A stretch of DNA of 64,000 bases from Phlebiopsis flavidoalba (Eukaryota; Basidiomycota; Agaricomycetes; Polyporales; Phanerochaetaceae), in assembly GCA_035772785.1 (NCBI GenBank), contig JAOCPU010000017.1:496001-560000 (forward strand), in the 5' to 3' direction. Each line of letters begins with the position of its first letter. The stretch's first letter is position 1. The notes below the pieces were generated by a model, which was not told the origin of the DNA, did not search any database, and was given only the letters and a program-made list of their open reading frames with translations. Shown here piece by piece: positions 1 through 12,091 of the stretch. The translations under genes were made by a program, and so were the position numbers.

Positions 1-1357
1 GAAGTCGACCCTCCCTCATCGCTTTCATCGTCTCCCGAAATTGTCTTCAGCAAACCCAGCACAGCGGTAACATACTATATACTCAATCTGTGTTATCGAA
101 ATGTTGAGACTGACGACTCAGTCCCCCCGCTGCCACCTGTAAGGTTCGAGAACGAATGGGGCTAGATCTGCTTCATTTCATTCTTGTCGTTTCAGGCGTG
201 GCGACTCGACACCGTATATTTTTCTAGCTTCCGCGGGCCAGACTCGTCTTTCCTCGCTTCCTCTTGCTCGTGTCACTTCTTGCTGGCTTGGCCTCGACCC
301 ATCGCACAACGTCTCGTTGGGAAGCCTGGCGCAAGTGACCGCTTGCATCAGCCAAGTCTCTCTCAAGTGACCCGTGTGTGCAGAAAAACATGGCTGTAAG
401 CGTCCAATTTGTAGCCATAAACTGCTTTTTTTACGCGAGAAAGCACAGGTACCAAGCAGTCATCTGGCTGACGCGAGGTGTTCTTTCGCGATCGCAATCA
501 CGGCACTTTGATCCCTCCGAGGCGCAACGGGTCGAGTTGCAGCTCCTCCGCTGTGGTCTCGCCCCTCCCTGTACAGCCCGCTGGGGCTATCCGGGACGCT
601 ATCGCTCGCCGTGTGTTCTCCTGCATTCTGGTGCGTACCCGTACCCGCTCTAACACCGCACGTTGTCCTTTGATGGCGGGCGATCCTATGAGCTGTCAAT
701 TGTCCCAATCGCCGTTTCAGGCCTCTTATCCAATGGACCGGGTTCAGCAAAAAACTTTCGTGGCGTTCGCCTCAGTTACTCCTGCCAAAGTTAGCCGGAA
801 CTGTGACCTCGCTCGGTGCACACAGTGGGGAGTGACGGGCGCTGCTCGAGTTTACCTTGTTGCGCCAAAGTCCTGGCTCACCACGGTCGGTGCAGTAGCC
901 CCCGTTTTACAACAAGTGTCCGAGAATCCACTTTTGACAACGATTCTCAGCGTCGCAGCAATGCCGAGCGACTCCTCCCAGTTTAACTCCGCATCATCTC
1001 CCTTAACTTCGCGCTTTTCCGCACAAACGGGAGCTGAGGATACGCCAACAACTCTCGGATGCAACTTTGTCATCGGGACCAATGACATACGCGCGTACGC
1101 GTATCGACACGCATGTCGAGAACATTAATTTCCTCCTGATCCTTTGTCTCGGAGCAATCACATCGCTACCCCAATATTCCAATCCTGGTGAGGGCGAGTG
1201 TTTCTTGCTCCCAGCTCAAGTAGGATAAATACTGGCACCACCTTCACTCATCACTCCCCATCCTCAGTCTCATCCTCACTCTTCTCTCCAGGCACTTGCC
1301 TTTCTACCCTAGACAAACTAGATCACTTTCTTCTTCTTCTCTTCAACCCTAGAAATC
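1..1357. other. Intergenic/upstream region, no recognised gene
   Basis: I find no recognisable coding region here. A 216-codon open frame on + (478-1128) has serine/arginine-rich composition and no family resemblance, and GC-rich DNA often gives such frames by chance. The last part (about 1250-1355) is strongly C/T-rich on the + strand, typical of basidiomycete core promoters just before a start codon, and fits the gene beginning at 1362. Confidence 0.5.
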
Positions 1358-1361
1358 ATGC

Positions 1362-2698
1362 ATGCCTGGCCTTGAATTGTTTGGATCTACTGAGGCCACC
1401 ACCCAGCCCACCACTGTGGTCGAGGTTCCCGCTGCGTGGAAGCCCGCCCACACTCGCCGAGCGAGCCCAGTGTTGAGGCACCGAAGGCCGGCGTTTACTA
1501 CAACGCCCGCCTCGACCCCAAGAACTACCTCGAGGGCCCGCTCTCCCTGAACCCCGCCACCCGCCTGCGCCAGATGCTCGCCAGGCCCGGCATCGTCGTG
1601 AGTGAAGCTGTAGCCCCCTTATATTTTGACCTCGATAATCAAAATCGAGCTGACCGTCCCTGAAGGTTGCCCCGGGTATCTGTGACGGTATCAGCGCCCG
1701 CTGTGCTCTCGAGGCTGGCTTCACCTGCCTGTACCAGAGGTATGTGGTCTAAATCCGCACTGGATGAGTAAAGATTAACCTCCGTGATATGTAGCGGTGC
1801 TGCCACGACCGCATCGCGCCTTGGCATGCCCGATCTTGCCATCGCGACCCTCAACGACTTCGTTGAGGCACGGCACCATGCACGCCTCGCTCGACCCCAC
1901 CGTCCCCGTCATTGCTGACGCCGACACTGGGTAAGTGGTCTTATCTTGGCTTTCCATGCTTCGAATTTACCTTCCCCCGATAGCTTCGGTGGCCCCGCCA
2001 TGGTCGCCGCCGCACCGTCACCAAGTACCATCACGCGCCGGTCTCGCGGCCAATGCCACATTGAGGATCAGGTCCAGACCAAGCGTTGCGGTCACATCTT
2101 TATGGGCAAGCAGGTCGTTTCGCGTGAGGAATTTATCACGCGCATCCGCGCTGCGGTCATTGCCCGCGACTCCGTTCCGGGAGGCTCGGACTTCGTGAGT
2201 ATCCAAAATAGCACCGCAAAGACTTCGATCGCTCAACGGAAAACATCTTAGGTTGTCATTGGCCGAACGGGACTCCGCCCAGGTTCTCGGCATGCATGGA
2301 GGAGGCGGTCATCCGTCTGAAGCTCGCCGCCGATGCCGGCGCTGACGTCTGCTTCATATCGAGGGTTGTTAAGACCGCGGAGCTCCTCACAGGACACCGT
2401 CGCCGCGCTCGCGCCCAAGCCCGTCCTCGTCAACGTCATCTCCGGTGGTCTCACTCCCTCGTTCACCTGCCAAGAGGCAGAGGACATGGGTGCCAAGATC
2501 ATCATCTTCTCGCTCGTCTCTTGCGTCGCCGCGGTTCACGGCATCCGGGCCGCGATGCGCTCGCTGAAGAAGACCGGCACTGACTGGACCTCCGCGCAGG
2601 GCATGGGACCCGAAGGCATTCTTCGAGGTCATGGGCCCTCGAACGAGGTCGTCACCCTCGACGCGCGGGCAGGTGGCAAGGCCTTCGAGGAGGTCTGA
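1362..2698 (+). CDS. Isocitrate lyase/PEP mutase superfamily protein (oxaloacetate hydrolase-like)
   Basis: The start is ATG 1362 (MPGLELFGSTE); TGA ends at 2698. Four introns have clear GT-AG ends: 1598-1665, 1740-1794, 1931-1983 and 2195-2251. Family marks in order are the N-terminal stretch LNPATRLRQML, the barrel segment APGICDGISARCALEAGF, the metal/substrate region DTGFGGP, the catalytic KRCGH signature (about 2080-2100, 'QTKRCGH'), and the later strand VLVNVISGGLTPSF. The C-terminus ends in GGKAFEEV. The superfamily breaks or rearranges C-C or C-P bonds of oxo- and hydroxy-acids through a Mg2+-bound enolate. Fungal members include oxaloacetate hydrolase (makes oxalate) and dimethylmalate-type lyases, and I cannot separate these here. 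Frameshifts occur around 1450, 1870, 2005, 2300 and 2640 and look like sequence errors. Confidence 0.85.
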
Positions 2699-3335
2699 TT
2701 TTCTTCCCTTCCGTCGTCGCCTCCTCGTCTCTTGCATGGGTTTCGTAGCACTAGAAACATCACTGATACCGTCGCAATGTATGCTTACAATCACACACAT
2801 AGATTACTTATGTTCACATGTACTATGATGGCTGTATCAGTGGTTTTTCTGCAATCTCATGGTTTCCACTGTAATTCTTGCGTGCTGCTAAATCCGATAA
2901 CGCAACCTGTCAACCTTGCTACTTTCGCTCAATGCTTCGATTGTACCATCTCCTTGTCAGTAAGTTCTGTTGTACTACATCCAATGAGTGCTTCAGTTCT
3001 TATTATTGTACATTCCAGAGTTTTACTTGAAAGGTTCAAAAACACCTCACGAAATTCTTCCCACAGGCGCTCGGACCACGCACCGACGTTCACATGAGGA
3101 GCTCGGGAGCGTCGAGCATCCAATCAAGACGCGTGAAATGAATCTGGGGTGATGGCGATTCGGTCACGGGAAGCGGGGGGCCGGGGGCCCCGTCACTCCA
3201 CCACCACCTCCTCCGGGGAACGGACAATACTTACGGCACGAACGAAATACTTGGGAACTTCTCTGTATCAGGTCGTCAAACACTCTACTCTTGCGCTCAT
3301 TCACTTCTGGCTTCTCTAAAATTCACTCTACTGAA
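2699..3335. other. Intergenic region
   Basis: This holds the 3' flank of the lyase-family gene (T-rich, with several TATGTA-like words at 2775-2830) and the promoter side of the lactate dehydrogenase gene. A G/C block at 3170-3200 contains short G and C runs. No conserved coding segment was seen on either strand. Confidence 0.5.
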
Positions 3336-5880
3336 ATGGGCAGGCAAAGTCTTCACCGGAGAGGAGGTCGCGCAGCATACAAACACATCGTGGAAAAGCT
3401 GCATGGATAATTGTCCACGGTAGGTGCCAAACGGTTTTTTCCTAGAATATGTGCTGGCAAGGGCACGCCGCACAAGGAGAAGTAAGAAAGCTACACCAAG
3501 CTTACTGAACTCCCGTCGGGCCCTCGCGTCACCGCACATAGGAGACTCGCACAGCTGACATTATGTAATGTTTTCTCAGGCCAAAGTGTGTACGGACGTC
3601 ACCGAATTTTTGCCAGGTAAGTCATAAGCTAGAAACTCTCGAGCATCACACCTAGTATTTTCTAACATGGTCCCTAGAACACACCCGGTATGCCCGCCGC
3701 TGCCACCTTTTTCCACGAAAAACTGACTCTCAGACTTACGATGCAGGGGGCGCTAAGTCATCTTCGAGTAAGTATGCTGGTCAAGGATGCGACGTACGTC
3801 ATGCGAGGTGATTTTTGCCTAGGAACTAAGTGGCACGCTATTTTACAGACACCCTTATAGGACCGAATATGAACTATACATCCTCAGATGCCATTACGAA
3901 TAACCTTCCGCCGCAGAGAACAGTATGTAAACTTATTAAAGTGCCAATATGCGCACTAAATTATTGATGACACGTTTCCATAGCTTGGGCTCCGTCGACA
4001 TGAACCAGGCGGTCAAGAAAGTCGAAGTTACCATACGAGAAGAAGACAAGATACGGCAAGAACGCTTCGCGCGCAACGTTACCATCCCTCTCGGAGATTC
4101 TAAACTTGCATGACTTCGAAGTTAGTTGAATGGCACCCACTCGTTCTACGCCTCATTCCAACATACAATAGGGCTATCGCAAAACTTGCGTAATGAACGA
4201 AAAGGCCTGGGGCTTGCCCTACAGCTCCGCTGCCGACGACGAGATTACCGTCCGTGAAAACCATGCTGCTTATCATCGGTATGTTTGGTCAGAGTGTATC
4301 GCTAACCAGTCCCGTTCCTTATCTTTGCGTCATTTTCCCACCCTCTTAGTATCTGGTTCCGACCACGGATTCTTCGGAATGTGACCAACGTTGATTGGTC
4401 GACGAAGATCCTCGGTGTCCCGTCCAAGATGCCAATCTACATTGCGAGTGTCACAGTCTAGAGACGTCATTTCGTTCGTGGAAATTGAACCGTGAACTTT
4501 GTAGACCGCTACCGCACTCGGAAAGCTTGGGCACCCCGACGGAGAGCTGAACCTGACCAGATCTGCTGCAAAAACACGGGGTGATTCAGATGGTACATTG
4601 TTCTCCGTTCAATGTGGTTATCAGTTTGTCATCTTGTTCTTCCAGATTCCGACATTGGCATCATGCTCGTTCGATGAGCTTGTCGATGCAGCTGTGCCTG
4701 GGCAATCACAATTCCTACAGCTGTGAGCCCTCTACGCACCGTAATCTCCCATATCACTCATATTTCACTACATAGATATGTCAACAAAGATCGGGCGATT
4801 ACCAAGAAATTCGTCCAGCATGCAGAGAAACGTGGTATCAAGGGTCTTTTCATTACCGTGGACGCCCTCAACTCGGACGTCGGGAGAAGGTTTGGCTAAG
4901 CCCCTAGCCACGTTGTCTTTGAGTGCTAACCCTATCACCTCAGGATATGCGCCAGAAATTCGAGGCTGAGGCGCCAGATGAGATGGACAAGAACGATCAA
5001 CAAGCCGACCGCTCCCAAGGTGCGGCACGAGCCATCAGATGTAAGTAGCGAGCCTGGTTGGACATCTACTTTCTGGCGATACTGATAAGCACCCCGACAG
5101 TCCATTCATTGACCCAGGGCTCTCATGGGAAGACATTCCATGGTTCAAGTCCATAACAAAGATGCCTCTGATCCTGAAAGGCGTTCAAATGTTGGGAAGA
5201 CGCCCTCCGAGCGTATGACGAAGGTTTGGCCGGCGTCGTCCTTTCGAACCATGGTGGCCGCCAGCTCGAGTTCGCGCGCTCGGGGAGTCGAAGTCCTGGC
5301 GGAGGTAGTCGCTAATAAGACTCCAGGAGAAGCGCGGCATCGAGTTTTCCGAATGAGAAATTCCCAGGTGTTCGTCGATGGCGGTTGTCCGTAGGGCCAA
5401 TACGGATGTATTGAAAGCAATTGCGCTCGGGCGCCACAGCAGGTGAGCCGCAGGATTATGGAGTGGGTACAGTGTGCCTGATATCGCAAATTAGTTGGAA
5501 TTGGTCGGCCGTTTTTGTATGCGTTCTCTACGTATGGACAAGAAGGCGTGGACAAGGTGCTGCAAATTCTTAATGTACGTGACGTCTTGTGTGAATGCCT
5601 TGCTGGGAGTAGAGCGCTGATCCGCATTTAGGACGAGTTTGAGATGAACATGCGCCTCCTCGGCGCCCCGACCCTGAAGGATGTCGTCCGGGACATGGTC
5701 GATGCGTCTTGTTTGCACCAGCATATCGTTGCTGTTCGGACGACAGGCTGTTCTATCTCAACTGTGAGCATTTGTTTCCTGACATCATTGAGCAACGGAT
5801 CTTGATGGCGTTTCGCAGATGAGAGTATGGTGCATGCTCAGCTTAAAGCGGCGGCCAAGGACGCAAAGTCTCGTCTGTAA
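3336..5880 (+). CDS. CYB2: L-lactate dehydrogenase (cytochrome), flavocytochrome b2 type
   Basis: An N-terminal cytochrome b5 domain (3336 to about 3900) is followed by an FMN-dependent alpha-hydroxy-acid dehydrogenase barrel (about 4020-5880). The b5 part reads TGEEVAQHT...SCWIIVHG, then VTEFLPEHPGG with the haem-ligand His, then a KYAG segment. The barrel reads NEKAWGLPYSSAADDE, TATALGKLGHPDGELNLT, GLFITVDAP, LVLSNHGGRQ (active-site HGGRQ, about 5250) and QVFVDGG. It ends in MVHAQLKAAAKDAKSRL with TAA at 5878-5880. The enzyme oxidises L-lactate to pyruvate and passes electrons through haem, in yeast to cytochrome c. No long N-terminal extension precedes the b5 domain, so mitochondrial targeting is not evident. 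Many short introns, including a micro-exon at about 3679-3689, and several single-base frameshifts are present. Confidence 0.9.
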
Positions 5881-6537
5881 ACCTAGGAGACTACGCTGGC
5901 GTCAAGATCTAGTCCATCGCTTGGATATCTGACTACGGAATAGATGAGATCCGCGCTCTGCCTCGAGAGCTTCGTGCACGTCGGACACACCTGTTTTCTC
6001 ATCATTTTCGTGATTTATCTATACAACATTGTGTATTATTATTTTTGAGCAACTTGTTTACGTCTTTGCGGCCGGAGAGCCGCGTAAGAGCACGTTCTGG
6101 AGTTGGGCCGAGATTACTACACACCGCAAGAGTCAGGCCGGGATGATGTCAATGGTACGGGACCGGGAGGACCCCGAAGCGCCGATGGGACGGGGTTCTC
6201 GGGGTCTCCCCCGCACCGGTCCATGATTTTTTTGTGGGTGCTTGTCGATTTCGCTGTCTCTACCTACCGTCCACGACGAGGACAAGACTCACGGATCGCT
6301 GTTTCATCCAGCATCCGACTCCTGTGCATCTCTTTTACCTCCAACTCGCGACCATTCGTTCGCCTGCAGGCAGGTCATCTTTCACGACCGACCTTCACGC
6401 GACCTCCAAGATATCTCGCACGTTCACGAGACATATCGCTGCAATTCGTACGTTCGACGGCTGAGTCCCCCTCCGGCGCATCTCATAATTTTTGCTGCCG
6501 TGCTACTCTATCGATCCATCTCAATCCGCACATAAGA
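5881..6537. other. Intergenic region / 5' leader of the eIF4G gene
   Basis: After the lactate dehydrogenase stop there is about 150 nt of AT-richer 3' flank, then GC-rich sequence leading to the eIF4G start. An open frame on + runs through this stretch into the eIF4G N-terminus, but the upstream part has no low-complexity or family character like the protein itself. I treat it as leader. Confidence 0.45.
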
Positions 6538-9500
6538 ATGAGCAAATCTTCTGCTGCATCTGCACCAAAGCTTTCGACGCCGCTTCCGCAACGGTCTGCT
6601 TGGGCTAAGGGTCCGCCGAATACCTCTTCTGCGCCCACTCCAAGAACACAGTCTCCAGCGCCAGCTAGCTCGACATCGTCAGCTACCCCTTCCCCATTCC
6701 AGACGACCCTCGACGCTTGGACAAGGTGTCGCGTTCAAGGATGGCGTCGCAGAGCTCGCAGCCCAGTAGGCGCTCCAAAATCAGGTATGTGGGCTTTTAC
6801 TTGGCTGCCAAAAATGGGAGGGAATATACAAGCCTTTTGGGGGGCTTGAAGAGCTACAGGAGGATCTTATCGTTCGTACGGTGACCGACGGGCGACGGCC
6901 TTGCGTTACGCCTACCGACTTACATGCGCGTTCGCACGGTGCGGCTTGATGGAAACACTCCCGCAAAGCATGGCGGTGCCGTCGGCCCCTGCTACCAGCT
7001 AGAGCGACGATTTCTACATGAGCTAGGAGAAACCAAGAAATGATCATACTGACGGTTTTTTCGCCTTCCACAGGCTCCGTAACGTTCGGTTCCATCGATG
7101 ATGCCTCTGCGCCATTATCCTCCTCCCCCGCATCGGTACCTGCCATTAAAGCAGAGGCACCAAGACATTTTGGCTCCGTATCTGCGCAACCGACTTCGAT
7201 ACCCGCCGTCAACGGTAAGCCCTCGCCGGCATCATCTTCGTCCACGGTGTCGAAGTCCGCGGCCAAGCCGTCCACCCATCCTCGGCAAAATTTGATGTCA
7301 AAAAGCTCTTCCAGGGCAACAGCAGCGGTCCCTCTTCGTCATCTTCTCAACCTCCTTCCGACTCTGTATCATCTCCTTCAACGCGGCCGGCCCCTCTTCC
7401 GCAACATTCATCGCCTCAGGCGTCGTCTTCACACACGCCGCAGTCATCGCAGTTCAGCAGTCACTCCTTCCAGACGTTCGTGCCCGGTAGCGGCCTGCGG
7501 CCGTCACCAAATGGCACTAATCCTAGCGGACCACCGCGCTCCCCTGTATATCCCCGACAGACACCTAATGGTGCTGCACCCCCGCCGTCTGTAAACGGTC
7601 GCCCACAGGGTGGTCCAGGCTCCTCTCCTGCACCCCCGACACCTATGTCTCTTGCGGGTATGCCAAGCCCACGAATGGGCCCTCCTCACGCCGGACAGCC
7701 TCCTGCTATTTCAGCCAGGCCCAGTACCATGGAACGCATATTATGTAAGTCTCTTGCTTGACATAGCAAGAAAGAATATTCATCCCCGTTACGCGCAGTA
7801 TCCGTATCCAGGTATGCCTCCTGAATATATGTACCCTCCTCCGTGGCAAATGCAACATGTTGTACCACCACACCAAATGCCACACACGCCCGGTTCGCAA
7901 CCGCCTCCCCTCCCCCCCGCCCATCAACACCAGCAACCTGGTATGCCGATGTCTCCCCGACACCCCCCAGCCTTCGCTGCACCCTCCTGGCACTCCCACC
8001 ATGACACCCGCTGCCCCCGTTCCGACGTCTTCTCCTCTTGTGCAAACTGCAAATCTCAGTTCAGTGACGTCTCCCCCTTCCACCCCCGCTTCCGCAACTG
8101 GTCCTGGCATTGCCGGTGGCATGATGAACCAGAAACGCGAAGCCGTTTGTGCCCTCGAATAAACGGGTGACGATCAAGACCACAACTGGTCTTGAGGTCG
8201 ATCTCGAGACTTTCAAGAAGCATTCGTCATCACCCAGCATCACCAGTCTGCAGTCAACTCCTGTCACCATCCGGGTTCTCCAGCACGGAAGGCGATCCCC
8301 ATTCGTATGGAGACGGAGGAGGCGCGGAAGGCGAGGGTTGCTGACGAGCAGAAGGTCAAGAAGGAGCTGGGAAGAGGCGGAACGGGCTAAGCGCGAAGCT
8401 GAGGAAAAGGCAAAGCGCGACGAAGAGGAGCGAATCCAGAAGGAGAAGGAGGAGGCAGAGCGGGTTGTGAAGGAGAAGGAGGAGGCCGAACGGCGAAAGA
8501 AGGAGGAAGAGGAGAAGGAGCGTCTCCGCAAGGAGGAAGAGGAGAAACAACGCCTGCGCGAGGCAGAGGAGGAAAAGGAGCGTCTCCGCAAGGAGGAAGA
8601 AGAAAACGCCAGCGAAAGGCAGCCGAAGAGAAGGAACGCCTCGAGCGAGAGGAGAAGGAACGTCAGCAGCGCGAGGCCCGAAGAGCTCGCTCGGAAAGAA
8701 GCGGAGGAGAAGGAGCGTGCTCGCAAGGAGGCAGAGGCAAAGGAGGCAGCAGCTGCTGCTGCCGCTGCCGCCGCCGCCGAGGCTCCGTCCGCTGATACCA
8801 AGGCCTCATCTGCTGCTGCCCCACGAGGATGGCGAAGTCGATTGAGAAAGACGCCGCTGCTCACAAGACGAGGCTCGTGACAAGGTGCATGACAAGCCGC
8901 CACTGCGTCTCGACACCACTCTCGACAAGAAGCGCCCCGGCCCCCTCGACCTCTCCGGCGCGAAGGGTCCTATCCCCCAACCTCTCCCTTCTGCTCTGGC
9001 CACAGCACGCATTATTGAGGACATCTCAACCATTGACTACCCCGAGGGTATCAAGAGTCCTCAGATCGAGCTCAATGTCAACGCCAAGCAGGGCAAGTTC
9101 CGGTAAGTTGGGTGGCTCGTCGTGATGCGTGGCCGTACTTATTCCTATATATACAGGTACGACCGCGACTTCCTCCTCCAGTTCATGGCCGTCTGCAAGG
9201 AGAAACCATGACTCCCTCCCACCCCTCGCACGCAATCGGTTTAGAACCCTCTGATCAACAAACTTCGCTATGTCTCGCGGTGGCTCTGGACGTCGTCAAG
9301 CCTCCATCAGTGGTGGTATGCCCCCTCCGTCTTCTACGTCTCGCCAGGGTGGAGTTGGCCTTGGCATTTCCGGCTTCAAGCAGTCTGGCTTCAACATGGG
9401 TCAGTTCGCCACCCCGAAGAACAAGCGAGGAACGTTTCGCGATGGCCAATCGCTCTGCCAGCATGTCGGGTGGCCCCAGCTCGGTATGCCCTTTGGTCGT

Positions 9501-11761
9501 CCCCAACCCATGTCGCGCTCTTCGAGTCAAGGTGGCCCGGTGCTGTTTCCCATGGGCAGCAACCGCACTCGCAGCAAACGCTGGCGAGAAGCGCAACAAC
9601 AACGCCCCGTCGCAGCCGTCCGCATTCAACAATGCTGCCCAGACTGGCCCGCTGGAACCTGTCGCTCCTCTCGAAGTGTCCGCAAACCGATGGCAAGCTG
9701 GCAGTCTCTCTCGCAAACCCGCGGCTGTTGATGAAGACTCACCTGAGGTCGTCGAGCGCAAAGTCAAGGCCCTTCTCAACAAGCTCACTATGGAGAAGTT
9801 CGATTCCATTTCCGACCAGATTATCGCTTGGGCCATACAAAGTCTGAGAGGGAGAAGGATGGTCGTACACTCATCCAAGTCATTAAGCTCGTCTTCGAGA
9901 AGGCCACTGACGAGGCGGCGTGGTCCGAAATGTAACGCCCGCCTCTGTCGCAAGATGATGGAGCAGATCTCTCCTCAGGTACAAGATGATGGCATTCGGA
10001 ACAGCGAAGTGGCAAACACATCACTGGTGGTCACCTTTTCCGCAAGTATCTTCTCAACCGTTGCCAGGAGGACTTTGAGCGTGGATGGGCCTCCAAGGAG
10101 TCGATCCGCGGCTGCCGCTGCTTCGAAGGCTGGCGAGGATCAAGCCGCGAAGGATGCCGCAGACAAGATCGAGGGAGGAGAGATTGCCTTGTACTCCGAT
10201 GAGTACTACGCTGCCCCAGAAGGCCAAACGTCAAGGTCTTGGTCTCATCAAGTTCATCGGCGCAAACTGTTCAAGCTACAAATGCTGACAGAGCGCATCA
10301 TGCACGAGTGCGTTAAGAAGCTTTTGGGCAAACGTCGAGAACCCTGAAGAGGAAGAAATCGAGAGTTTGTGCAAGCTCCTCACGACTGTTGGTGCTTTGC
10401 TCGACACCGCCAAGGCCCGGGCACACATGGATGTATACTTCTCTCGTATGAAGGAGCTCACGAAGAGCCCCAACGTCACGTCTCGTATGCAGTTCATGCT
10501 TCAGGTAAGTCTATAAGACCTTTCATCTTGTGCTTACAAACTGTTTGTTAATGTTTGGTATATCAGGATGTGCTCGAACTGCGCGGAGCGCAAATGGATT
10601 TCTCGCAACCAGGCCGCTGCCCCCACTACGATCGCTGCAGCGTCACGAGCAGGTCTGTATTTGCATATTCTTGTGCGTTGGTATATGTGGCTGATTCTCC
10701 ATCTGTAGGCTGCGAAGGAGAAAGAATCGTTGGAGAAGGAGCAGTATCAGCGCACGCTCAGCATGTCTCGTGGCGGTTCACGGCGTGGAGCAGACAGAGG
10801 AGATCAGCAGGGTCCCGATGGTTGCGGCAGTTGCTGGTGGATCCAACCCCCCGCCCACAGCCCAAGGCTGGCGATCTCTCGAACTTCGGCAAGATTAGCA
10901 AGCCTGCAACCATGACGTTCGGCCCCCAGCAGCGTCTTCGCCGGCAAGAAGGGCGAAGGCAAGCGCGACTGTCGACCATTCTCCCGCTCGGGATCCGCCA
11001 ACATGTTCTCTATGCTCAGCCAGAACCCTGAACTGGCCAACGAGATTCCTGCTGCAACCAAGGGAAGTCGACCCACCCAGCCGCAAGCCCAGCATTGACC
11101 TTGGTTCCGGTGGTGCACCTGACGCATCCGGCGCTCCTGCCCTAGCGCGTCGGTAAGCTTCAGCTCCTCCCTCCGTTCTGTGCCTAAGCAAGACTCCGAT
11201 GCTACCCCGCCCCAGGGAGCCGCCTCGATTTGCCGGCTCTGAGGACGAGGGCGAAAGCAGTGCCGCAGGTATGTCTGAGAGCGAGGGCCAAGACACGCGT
11301 CGAGGAAGACTCGAAGGAGATTTTTTCGCCAGCATCCTGCGATCTCGAGATCGAGGTACCAGAGGTCTACTTCACCAAAGCTTCCTGCCGAGCACACGCG
11401 CATATACCTTGTCGACAAGCTCGTCAGCGTCTACCGCCCTCGATTCAAAGGAGTGCGGGACGCGGAGCTGGAATTTGCGAACTACTTCTCGCTTGCGGTC
11501 AGCCCAAGAACCCTGTGCTCACCCGCGACCTTCGAAACATGAGGGCTTCGTCCGCGTCACGGCCGAGTTCTTGGGACGAAACATCGCCGTCGACGCGCCC
11601 AAGGCGCCGCAGTACTTCATCAAGATGCTCAAGAGCTCTGGGCTCGCCTCAGAGGAGGAACGTTGCAGCGACTGCTCAGCACCTCTGCGAACAGTGAAAA
11701 GGCTTTTGCTTGGCATGCTCGCCTAGATTTACTCCTGCACGGGGGATCTCCTTCATGTTGA
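6538..11761 (+). CDS. Eukaryotic translation initiation factor 4 gamma (eIF4G)
   Basis: The start ATG at 6538 gives MSKSSAASAPKLSTPLPQRS; TGA ends at 11761 after LLLHGGSPSC. In order: a Ser/Pro-rich disordered N-terminus (to about 8100, with an MPPEYMYPPPWQMQ-type patch), a long Glu/Lys/Arg-rich charged helix (about 8360-8750) followed by a poly-Ala run, an eIF4E-binding motif YDRDFLL (9158-9178, YxxxxL-phi), a serine/glycine-rich linker, a MIF4G HEAT domain (about 9740-10640, KVKALLNKLTMEKFDSISDQI) and a C-terminal MA3 domain (about 11300-11700, IYLVDKLVS). eIF4G is the cytosolic scaffold linking cap-bound eIF4E with eIF4A and the 43S complex. Introns are short. Frameshifts are numerous (around 6720, 7290, 8270, 8600, 8830, 9840, 10960 and 11470) and most likely assembly errors, since both flanks stay family-like. 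Confidence 0.92.
9158..9178 (+). other. eIF4E-binding motif (YxxxxL-phi) within eIF4G
   Basis: The codons after the intron acceptor at 9156 read YDRDFLLQF. This is the canonical Tyr-x4-Leu-hydrophobic motif by which eIF4G docks on the dorsal surface of cap-binding eIF4E. It lies between the charged helix and the MIF4G domain, as expected. Confidence 0.85.
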
Positions 11762-12091
11762 TATTTTATCTTCTTCGTCATCTTGTCCATTCTTTGCACT
11801 CCGTGGTATATGTATTGCGCTCATTGTCTCACTTATTCCATTGGCATCTCTGTAATTATTACATTACACTATCGATTTTCTACGCTTCCTGTATGCGCTC
11901 CATATACCTGAGGGCATAGGGCTACATTGTATCGTATATCATGAGGGCTGATCGCAACTAGATGGATTGACAGCAAAGGTGTGCTAAGCATCAGATTATT
12001 AGTACAAAGGTAAAATGTTGACAGCGAGGAAAGCGAAATACTCTATGGATAAAAATGCTCGCGGTACCCAAAAGTCATGAACGCAAGATAT
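11762..12091. other. Convergent 3' region between eIF4G and TRK genes
   Basis: AT-rich, T-run-containing sequence separates two convergent stop codons (11761 on +, 12094 on -). No coding signal was seen. It presumably contains both 3' UTRs and polyadenylation sites. Confidence 0.55.

Noticed and set aside
478..1128. 216-codon + strand open frame
   Set aside because: Composition is Ser/Arg/Ala-rich without domain likeness, and a GC-rich region can give such frames by chance. No intron or promoter context supports it.
8061..8903. 280-codon minus-strand open frame opposite eIF4G
   Set aside because: It is the mirror of the Glu/Lys/Arg-rich helix on +, giving a Ser/Phe/Leu-rich antisense frame; a known artefact of such coding.
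9255..9953. 232-codon minus-strand open frame opposite eIF4G
   Set aside because: It overlaps conserved eIF4G sequence on + and has no domain likeness of its own.
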